Below, in pieces: positions 1 to 5,253 of a stretch of DNA of 6,879 nt; position 1 is the stretch's first letter; each line of letters starts with the position of its first letter. The DNA comes from an uncultured Elusimicrobium sp. (lineage in GTDB: Bacteria; Elusimicrobiota; Endomicrobiia; Endomicrobiales; Endomicrobiaceae): positions 1 through 6,879 of the forward strand of contig CACWKJ010000086.1 in the NCBI GenBank assembly GCA_902761395.1, in the 5' to 3' direction. Made by a program: the position numbers and the translations under genes. Under the pieces are notes generated by a model that was not told where the DNA came from, did no database searches, and saw only the letters and a program-made list of their open reading frames with translations.

Positions 1-170
1 ACAAAATTCAATCTTCAAGAAGGTTTTATAACACAAATGTTTTAGCATTAAACACTAAAATAGAAATGTTTCCAAGCAACATAATTGCAAATTTCTTCAA
101 TTTCGAAAAAGGTCAATTTTTCAATTTGGAAAATAAAGAAGAAAGAGAACCGGTTAAAGTATCATTTTAA
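1..170 (+). CDS. lemA: LemA family protein, C-terminal end (5' partial)
   Basis: An open frame enters from the left edge (codons in register with position 3) and ends at TAA 168-170, followed at once by a second in-frame TAA. It is too short to stand out as an ORF, but the product is recognisable. It reads KIQSSRRFYN, then LNTKIEMFPSNIIANFF, and ends in a charged tail finishing EEREPVKVSF. This is the LemA C-terminal signature: a helix with RRFYN, an N-T-K-I-x-x-F-P-x-N-x-I-A stretch, then an acidic tail ending P-x-V-x-F. LemA proteins are small, with one N-terminal membrane helix and a helical extracytoplasmic domain; the N-terminal part lies outside this window. The M48 protease gene starts 9 bases downstream, the usual lemA-htpX arrangement, so the two are probably co-transcribed. 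The molecular role of LemA is not well defined. The family call rests on remembered motifs and the neighbour. Confidence 0.88.
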   Translation, partial: KIQSSRRFYNTNVLALNTKIEMFPSNIIANFFNFEKGQFFNLENKEEREPVKVSF

Positions 171-179
171 TAAATTATT

Positions 180-1490
180 ATGATAACAACTTACGATTAT
201 ATCGAAAGTAATAAAAGAAAAACGATTTTATTGATTTTATTATTTCCCGTAAGCTTGATGTTCATACTATTTGCTGTTTTTTGTTTTGCACTTTGGTGCT
301 TTCCGGAGATGCGGTCAAACAATTCTCCTGTAGTATCACAAGTTATCAATTCTTATTGGGAAATTTTCATCGGATGCATTTTGCTTTCTGTTATATGGAC
401 CACCATAGCTTTTTATGGAGGTAGTAATATGATAGTAGGCATGGTGAATGCTACAAAACTGCAAGATGAACCAAATACTTACAGCAGTGATTTAAAAAAT
501 TTTTTAGAAAAATTTTCCATAACGGAAGATATTCCAAAAGCCAAAATATCGAGAGAAGAAATAAGAAAAATTTTAGAAAATGTATCATCAAAAGAAAAAA
601 TCCCGACACCAAATTTATATATAGTGAAAGATGAAGCGGAACTAAAACCTTTTTCTGTAGGAACTATAGCGGACAGTGCCGTAATACTTACAAAAAGCTA
701 TATAGAAATATCAGATAAATCTAAAATTGAAGCATTTATAACTCGTCAAATTTCAATTATTATTTTACAAGATAAAAAAAGAGAAGCAAAAAGAATTTTA
801 GAAAATATATCTATAACGGCAGGAATTCCAACACCGAAATTTTATATATTGGAAGATGAAAAAGGATTAAATGCTTTTGCTACGGGAACAACTGAAAAAA
901 ATTGTGCCGTAATACTTACAAGAGGATTGTTAGAAACATTGGATAAATCTGAAATTGAGGCTGTTATTGCTCATGAAATAGCACATATTATTTATCAAGA
1001 TACAAAACTAATGATGGTAATTACATTATTAATCGGTTTTTTCACGTATTGCGGTTATCTTATACTGAGAACATTAGAGTTTAGAGACCGCAGAAGCAGA
1101 TCTTCAAAAAAAGATTCTAAAGCTGTATTTATAATATTGTTAATAGGTGTTGCATTTATTATATACGGATATGTCGTTGCACCATTGATAAGGCTTGCCG
1201 TATCACGAACAAGAGAATTTCATGCAGATGCAAAATCCGCACTTTTAACAAGAAACCCTCAAGCATTGATTTCCGCACTTAGGAAGATTGAAAATTATCC
1301 TATAGTAAGTGTTCTTAACAGCCGATATAACAACAATGAACTTGTAGCACCGATGTGCATAGAAAATCCTTTAAGAAAAAAAGTAAGTTTGTTTGATTCT
1401 TTATCAAATTTATCAAGTACACATCCGCCGATAGAAAAAAGAATTCAGGCATTGGAAGTTATGGACGGCAGAAGTTTGTTTCCATATTAA
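180..1490 (+). CDS. htpX: M48 family (HtpX-like) membrane zinc metalloprotease with internally duplicated segment
   Basis: This is a predicted inner-membrane zinc endopeptidase of peptidase family M48, a group involved in degrading damaged or misfolded membrane proteins. Four hydrophobic segments lie at about residues 17-40, 60-82, 277-297 and 316-338. The zinc site is HEIAH at 265-269, with the third ligand Glu346 in REFHAD (345-350). The family's C-terminal THPP motif (414-417) is followed by a conserved RIQAL. The protein is 436 residues, longer than typical HtpX (roughly 290-300). Much of the excess is an internal duplication: residues 125-200 repeat the segment 201-276, but the first copy has RQISI where the second has HEIAH. 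A partial further copy lies at about 103-124. The ATG at 180 fits because the first membrane segment follows directly. No Shine-Dalgarno is visible, so translational coupling to the lemA gene 9 bases upstream is likely. Family assignment is firm; the gene symbol is by family and context. Confidence 0.92.
   Translation: MITTYDYIESNKRKTILLILLFPVSLMFILFAVFCFALWCFPEMRSNNSPVVSQVINSYWEIFIGCILLSVIWTTIAFYGGSNMIVGMVNATKLQDEPNTYSSDLKNFLEKFSITEDIPKAKISREEIRKILENVSSKEKIPTPNLYIVKDEAELKPFSVGTIADSAVILTKSYIEISDKSKIEAFITRQISIIILQDKKREAKRILENISITAGIPTPKFYILEDEKGLNAFATGTTEKNCAVILTRGLLETLDKSEIEAVIAHEIAHIIYQDTKLMMVITLLIGFFTYCGYLILRTLEFRDRRSRSSKKDSKAVFIILLIGVAFIIYGYVVAPLIRLAVSRTREFHADAKSALLTRNPQALISALRKIENYPIVSVLNSRYNNNELVAPMCIENPLRKKVSLFDSLSNLSSTHPPIEKRIQALEVMDGRSLFPY
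486..1007 (+). repeat. Internal tandem duplication inside the M48 protease gene
   Basis: Two adjacent coding segments, 552-779 and 780-1007, encode related stretches. Both run from R-E-x-x-x-x-ILEN through IPTP, YI, AVILT and DKS-x-IEA to a QD-x-K end. By eye about half of the ~71 aligned residues are identical. A shorter third piece, 486-551, resembles the start of the unit (FLEKFSITEDIP versus ILENISITAGIP) and matches the second copy better than the first. Only the second copy keeps HExxH. Confidence 0.85.
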
Positions 1491-1492
1491 AA

Positions 1493-1524
1493 AAGAGAGC
1501 AAAATATAAAAATTTTGCTCTCTT
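1493..1524. terminator. Bidirectional intrinsic terminator between convergent genes
   Basis: The arm AAGAGAGCAAAAT (1493-1505) pairs perfectly with ATTTTGCTCTCTT (1512-1524), giving a 13-bp stem with a 6-base loop (1506-1511). It starts 3 bases after the protease stop codon and lies 24 bases beyond the receptor stop codon on the other strand. The U-tract is short: on the - strand the stem ends in TT followed by TTAAT, and on the + strand there is only the terminal TT of the stem. Because it lies between converging genes, a shared terminator is the natural reading, though it is AT-rich and has a weak U-run. Confidence 0.75.
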
Positions 1525-1547
1525 GAAATAATATTTATGATTCTTTG

Positions 1548-2225
1548 TTAAAATTTAATTTGTGTTCCGAAATATACTGCAGCGCCCGGCATTTTTGTAA
1601 TAGGATATTTATCTGCTTCCCTATCTAAAAATATTTCGTATTCCTGATTTGTTAAGTTTTCCCCGTCAACAAATAATTTTATATTGTCATTTACGGCAAA
1701 AGATAACTTTGCACTTACAACGGCAAAATCGTCTAATCTATCCTGCTTTTCATCTTTTGCATAATAGTTTCCTACATACATGCCGTTCAATGCTAAACTC
1801 CATCTGCTAATGTTAAAATTTACGTTCAAATCTATTTTATCCTGCGGTCTTCCTTGTGTATGTTCTCCGGCATCAAAATAAGTGTATCCGGCTTGTGCAT
1901 CAACAAATTTGTTGAAAAAATAACTTAAATACAATTCAACACCTTTAAATTCGTATTCCCCGACATTTTTAAGAGGAGGAACTTTTTGAATTAAATTATC
2001 CCCTTTCATAACAAAACCGGTAACATTAAAAACAAAATCATCGTTTTTAAATTCTGTACCGATTTCATAACTATTTACGATTTCAGCTTTTAAATTTTTG
2101 TTTCTTGGAGGAACTAAATATAATTCGTTTAAGTAAGGACTTCTAAAACCTCTGCTGTATAAACCTTTAACTAAGAAACTTTCGGTAAAGCTGTATTCCA
2201 ATCCTGCTCTCGGAACAAACTGTTG
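1548..2225 (-). CDS. TonB-dependent receptor, C-terminal beta-barrel fragment (downstream of frameshift)
   Basis: This encodes the C-terminal ~220 residues of an outer-membrane TonB-dependent receptor, in the frame -1 relative to the upstream fragment. The frame opens right after an in-frame TAA at 2228-2226 and reads QQFVPRAGLEYSF, then RGFRSPYLNELY, a typical mid-barrel stretch of BtuB/siderophore-type receptors. Later it has alternating beta-strand patterns, GENLTNQEYE near the end, and a terminal aromatic residue in YFGTQIKF, the expected outer-membrane insertion signal. The only usable start is TTG at 2201, which falls inside the barrel and has no good ribosome binding site, so this is not an independent gene. 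If the frame were restored, the combined protein would be about 588 residues, a normal size for the family. Alone, this fragment lacks a signal peptide and plug and would not be functional. Confidence 0.85.
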   Translation of the reverse strand, partial: QQFVPRAGLEYSFTESFLVKGLYSRGFRSPYLNELYLVPPRNKNLKAEIVNSYEIGTEFKNDDFVFNVTGFVMKGDNLIQKVPPLKNVGEYEFKGVELYLSYFFNKFVDAQAGYTYFDAGEHTQGRPQDKIDLNVNFNISRWSLALNGMYVGNYYAKDEKQDRLDDFAVVSAKLSFAVNDNIKLFVDGENLTNQEYEIFLDREADKYPITKMPGAAVYFGTQIKF

Positions 2226-3313
2226 TTATATCTTACACCTGCAACTGCCGTTAATTTGTCGGTAAAGTTGTGTTTATCTAAAGCGTAAAAGGCATATTCG
2301 TATAGTTTCCAGTTGCCGATTTGCATTGGACCACCTTCTTTCTGAGATAACAATTCTCCTTCCTGTTGTTTGTAATCTGCACCGATTTTTAATAAGTTAT
2401 CATCACCTATTTCCCAATCGTAGTTTGCCATTGCACCGGTTAAACTGTCTTTTGAATGCCAATTGTTTGAAAATTTATGATCTCCGTCGTTTCTATATCC
2501 TCTGATGGATAAATGTCCTCTGGAAAAAAACTTATCGAAATTCAATTGATATGAATTTCTGTGATAATCTTCCCAGTAATTATCTCCATAAAACGGATCT
2601 CCGTTCTGTTTTCTTACTTTCGGTTCATGTTTTACACCTTGAAATTGTTTCGCTTCAAAAATCAATGAAGAACCGTCCCTGAAAACATACCCTAATTTTT
2701 CATATAAATCCGTTGCATTATATTGTGAATTAGGTAAATGGCCGTCGCTTGTTATTTTGTTTGCTGCAACTTCGTATAATATGTTACTTTGTAATCCTCC
2801 GACATACACTTTAGCATTTTGTGTGTTGAATGAACCGAAAGATACGTCTATGCTGCCTTCAAGCGGTTTTGTAGGAGTTTTGGTTATTATGTTTATTACT
2901 CCTCCGAGTGCTCCGGAACCATACAAAACACCGTCCGGACCTTTTGTTATTTCTACTCTGTCTATGTTTCCGGCAAGCATGGAATGAGAAACTCCGCAGC
3001 CGAATAATGACATAAATTCAGGTTTACCGTCAATTAAAACCATTATTCTTCTGCAATTGTCACCGAATCCTCTTATTGAAGGATCTGTTCTTCCTGTATC
3101 CCCTGTTTTTTGAACAAGTATGCCGGGCACATTTTTTAAAACTTCCAGAGCTTCAATAGGATTAACTTTTTCTATATCTTGATTTGTTACTTTTTGTGTT
3201 GTTGTAATGGTATTTTGTTGTTCATAAAGTCTTTCCAAACTTAAATTAACATCGGCAGCAAATAAAGTTGTGCTAAACAATAAAAAACTTAGCAGCACTA
3301 AACCTTTTTTCAT
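2171..3313 (-). CDS. TonB-dependent outer-membrane receptor, N-terminal plug and half barrel (frameshifted)
   Basis: Outer-membrane receptors of this family import iron chelates, cobalamin or other scarce ligands using energy from TonB. A signal peptide is clear at residues 1-20 (MKK, hydrophobic core, cleavage near LFA-AD). The plug domain spans about 38-147: the N-P-I-E-A-L-E-V-L-K-NVPGI helix, SIRGFGDN, VLIDGKPEF, DRVEITKGPDGVLYGSGALGG, then VINIITK. Barrel strands follow from ~150. TITTTQ at about 35-40 may be the TonB box. Two cysteines, C87 and C106, sit in plug loops. The frame ends prematurely at TAG 2173-2171, and true barrel homology is lost after about residue 364, where the sequence continues in another frame. 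The start at 3313 is backed by AAAGGAG 8 bases upstream. The ligand cannot be told from the sequence. The gene is probably a recent pseudogene, unless the frameshift is an assembly error. Confidence 0.9.
   Translation of the reverse strand: MKKGLVLLSFLLFSTTLFAADVNLSLERLYEQQNTITTTQKVTNQDIEKVNPIEALEVLKNVPGILVQKTGDTGRTDPSIRGFGDNCRRIMVLIDGKPEFMSLFGCGVSHSMLAGNIDRVEITKGPDGVLYGSGALGGVINIITKTPTKPLEGSIDVSFGSFNTQNAKVYVGGLQSNILYEVAANKITSDGHLPNSQYNATDLYEKLGYVFRDGSSLIFEAKQFQGVKHEPKVRKQNGDPFYGDNYWEDYHRNSYQLNFDKFFSRGHLSIRGYRNDGDHKFSNNWHSKDSLTGAMANYDWEIGDDNLLKIGADYKQQEGELLSQKEGGPMQIGNWKLYEYAFYALDKHNFTDKLTAVAGVRYNNSLFREQDWNTALPKVS
2219..2225 (-). other. Frameshift site in the TonB-dependent receptor gene
   Basis: Upstream the frame reads GVRYNNS. 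Downstream receptor homology resumes as FVPRAGLEYSF in the -1 frame. The -1 frame has a stop (TAA, 2228-2226) immediately upstream, so the change must fall between 2225 and 2219, in AACAACAGT on the coding strand. One missing base, or two extra, explains it. There is no long homopolymer and no X-XXY-YYZ slippery heptamer in the right register. Confidence 0.85.
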
Positions 3314-3320
3314 ACTAAAA

Positions 3321-3328
3321 ACTCCTTT
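3321..3328 (-). promoter_or_regulatory. Ribosome binding site of the TonB-dependent receptor gene
   Basis: The coding-strand sequence AAAGGAGT ends just before the 7 bases preceding ATG 3313, with 8 bases between GGAG and the start. It is the clearest Shine-Dalgarno in the window and fixes the receptor start. It also shows that the organism uses SD-led initiation. Confidence 0.85.
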
Positions 3329-3341
3329 ATAAAATAACGAC

Positions 3342-3363
3342 TTTACTATTTTACTAAATTAGA
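3342..3363 (-). promoter_or_regulatory. Shared upstream element (promoter or regulator site) of the receptor gene
   Basis: The coding strand carries TCTAATTTAGTAAAATA followed by GTAAA, 28 bases upstream of ATG 3313. It differs at 3 of 22 positions from the element upstream of the RCC1-repeat gene. It contains an imperfect 8-base tandem repeat (AGTAAAAT, AGTAAAGT). TAAAAT could be a -10 hexamer; a TTGACT lies 19 bases further upstream, a longer spacing than ideal. An inverted repeat, TAAAATA-N10-TATTTTA (3330-3353), overlaps it. Confidence 0.45.
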
Positions 3364-3391
3364 GCAACACAAAGTCAAATTTATTGTTTTT

Positions 3392-5155
3392 TTAATACAT
3401 CGTTCTTATTTTGTTAAAAAATTTTTCGGTATTGCATTGTCCGTTTTCGTTATCACCAACGGCAATCACTGTTCCAAATCTTTTTAATCCTAACGTATGA
3501 CCGCCGCCTGCCGAAATTGCTACTATGTCTTTCCAGTCTCCAACATTACATTGTCCGTATCTGTTATCGCCAATGGCAACCACTGTTCCGTCTTTCTTTA
3601 ATCCTACGGTACAAGCACCTGCTGCCGAAATTGCTGTTATATCTTTCCAATCACCGACATTACATTGCTCTAATTTATTATTACCGACAGCAACAACGGT
3701 TCCGTCTTTCTTTAATCCTACTGTATGATATAGACCTGCCGAAACTGCTGCGATATCTTTCCAATCACCGACATTGCACTGACCTTGCCCGTTACTACCG
3801 GTAGCAATGACAGTTCCGTCTTTCTTTAATCCCACTGTATGAAACCCTCCGGCAGATACTGAAACAATATCTTTCCAATTACCAACGTTACATTGTTCGT
3901 ACTTATTACCGCCTACAGCCACTACCGTTCCGTCTTTTTCTAATCCTACTGTATGAAACCAACCGGCTGAAATTGCTACGATATCTTTCCAATTATTAAC
4001 ATTATCCTGGCCACATGCATTATAACCGACAGCAACTGCGGTTCCGTCTTTCTTTAAACCTACTACGGTGTCCAACCCGGCAGATACCGCTACGATGTCT
4101 TTCCATTTATAAATGGAAAATTTATCTAAAAAAGCACCTACACCCACTACAGTTTCACTTGTACTCAATCCCACTGTATGAGAACCGCCTGCCGAAATTG
4201 CCACTATAAAATCTTTATATTTTGCATTATGTTGTCTAAAAGAACGAATATCTATTAAAGTATCCAAGTCGCTAACCTTCTTACCTGCACATAATACGGT
4301 TCCGTCTTTCTTTAAACCAATTGTATTATATGTTCCTGCTGAAATTGCTGTTATTTCTTTCCAATCACCGACATTGCGTTGTCCGTACTCGTTATAACCG
4401 ACAGTAACGACCGTTCCATCTTTCGACAGTCCTACAATATGACCGCCACCTGCAGATATAGCTGCTATATTTCTCCAATTTTTGACGTTGTACAATTCGG
4501 ATTTATTTAGACCGGCAGCAACTACGGTTCCACCTTTTGTTAATCCTACTGTATTATTAAGACCTGCTGAAATTGCTGCTATGTCTTTCCAATCGCTAAC
4601 ATTACATTGTCCATTTAGATTATAACCGGCAGCAACTACGGTTCCGTCTTTCTTTAATCCTATTGTATGACTTTCTCCGGCCGAAATTGCGACTATATCT
4701 TTCCAATCATTAACGTTACAGCTTTCTTTTTTATCATTATTGCCGGTAGCAACAACCGTTCCGTCTTTCTTTAATCCTATTGTATAGGTACCACCTGCCG
4801 AAATTGCGACTATATCTTTCCAATCACTAACATCACATTCTCCATCCGTATTATTACCGACAGCTACCACAGTTCCGTCTTTCTTTAATCCTACCGTATG
4901 AAACCCACCGGCCGAAATCGCTGTTATATCTTTCCAACTGCCTACATTACATTGTCCGTCTCCGTTTTTAAATATTCTCTTCCAACCAACGGCAACAACG
5001 GTTCCGTCTTTCTTCAAACCTACAACATGATACTGCCCGGCCGAAATTGCTGTTATATCTTTCCAACTGCCGATATTATTACGTAAATAAAAATAGCCAA
5101 AAAAAGGACAACTTACTAATATTAACAATAATCCAATAACTAAAAATTTTTTCAT
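3392..5155 (-). CDS. RCC1-repeat probable lipoprotein (14 repeats, two predicted beta-propellers)
   Basis: The 587-residue product (from the ATG at 5155) is almost entirely 14 tandem RCC1-type repeats of about 38 residues. The consensus is N-V-G-D-W-K-D-I-x-A-I-S-A-G-G-x-H-T-V-G-L, then K-K-D-G-T-V-V-A-V-G-x-N-x-x-G-Q-C. RCC1 repeats form beta-propeller blades, usually seven per propeller, and serve as binding platforms. In bacteria their partners are mostly unknown, so no specific function is proposed. The N terminus is MKKFLVIGLLLIL followed by VSC, a lipobox-like L-V-S-C, so the protein is probably exported and lipid-anchored at Cys16; a simple signal anchor is the alternative. An in-frame TTG at 5161 is a possible earlier start, but ATG 5155 has AGG at better spacing (10 bases) and matches the receptor gene in distance to the shared upstream element. 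The repeats are regular except for an irregular stretch between units 7 and 8. A short non-repeat tail (NTEKFFNKIRTMY) closes the protein. Confidence 0.88.
   Translation of the reverse strand: MKKFLVIGLLLILVSCPFFGYFYLRNNIGSWKDITAISAGQYHVVGLKKDGTVVAVGWKRIFKNGDGQCNVGSWKDITAISAGGFHTVGLKKDGTVVAVGNNTDGECDVSDWKDIVAISAGGTYTIGLKKDGTVVATGNNDKKESCNVNDWKDIVAISAGESHTIGLKKDGTVVAAGYNLNGQCNVSDWKDIAAISAGLNNTVGLTKGGTVVAAGLNKSELYNVKNWRNIAAISAGGGHIVGLSKDGTVVTVGYNEYGQRNVGDWKEITAISAGTYNTIGLKKDGTVLCAGKKVSDLDTLIDIRSFRQHNAKYKDFIVAISAGGSHTVGLSTSETVVGVGAFLDKFSIYKWKDIVAVSAGLDTVVGLKKDGTAVAVGYNACGQDNVNNWKDIVAISAGWFHTVGLEKDGTVVAVGGNKYEQCNVGNWKDIVSVSAGGFHTVGLKKDGTVIATGSNGQGQCNVGDWKDIAAVSAGLYHTVGLKKDGTVVAVGNNKLEQCNVGDWKDITAISAAGACTVGLKKDGTVVAIGDNRYGQCNVGDWKDIVAISAGGGHTLGLKRFGTVIAVGDNENGQCNTEKFFNKIRTMY
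3434..5077 (-). repeat. Tandem coding repeats, 14 units of about 114 bases
   Basis: The RCC1 repeats are also visible in the DNA. The 18-base string GTTCCGTCTTTCTTTAAT (+ strand) occurs exactly six times: in protein repeats 2, 3 and 4 and in repeats 11, 12 and 13. Repeats 7 and 9 keep its first 16 bases. Repeats 5, 6 and 8 are clearly diverged. High DNA identity between units means recombination could add or remove blades, and short-read assembly of this stretch may be unreliable. Confidence 0.85.
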
Positions 5156-5185
5156 AAACAAATTACCTGTTTTTTTAATTAATAT

Positions 5186-5207
5186 TTTATTATTTTATCA
5201 AATTAGA
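5186..5207 (-). promoter_or_regulatory. Shared upstream element (promoter or regulator site) of the RCC1-repeat gene
   Basis: The coding strand carries TCTAATTTGATAAAATA followed by ATAAA, 30 bases upstream of ATG 5155. It is 19 of 22 identical to the element 28 bases upstream of the receptor start. It includes a perfect 8-base tandem repeat, ATAAAATA twice. It may be an extended promoter (TAAAAT as -10) or an operator. No convincing -35 is seen in register with the other copy. Confidence 0.42.
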
Positions 5208-5253
5208 ATTGCTGTATAATTACAAATATCTTAAAAACCGGACAAATACAAAA

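Noticed and set aside
2215..2230. Programmed -1 ribosomal frameshift in the receptor gene
   Set aside because: The direction would be right, but there is no X-XXY-YYZ slippery site in register, and receptors of this family are not known to use frameshifting. Mutation or sequence error is simpler.
2757..2987. + strand 76-codon frame inside the receptor gene
   Set aside because: It is antisense to the conserved plug domain; shadow only.
3314..3391. Classical Fur box upstream of the receptor
   Set aside because: No match to the GATAATGAT-type pattern beyond AT-richness; only the TAAAATA-N10-TATTTTA palindrome is supportable.
3517..3804. + strand open frames within the RCC1 gene (also 3525-3728, 4015-4209, 4898-5086)
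   Set aside because: They are antisense shadows of the repetitive gene. Their translations repeat with the RCC1 period and show no family motifs or ribosome binding sites.
3434..5077. CRISPR array or non-coding tandem repeat
   Set aside because: The period is ~114 bases, the reading frame is continuous, and the variation is protein-like (RCC1 repeats). There is no repeat-spacer structure.
5162..5253. Terminator or small RNA between the MFS and RCC1 genes
   Set aside because: No convincing GC-containing stem followed by a U-run was found on the - strand.
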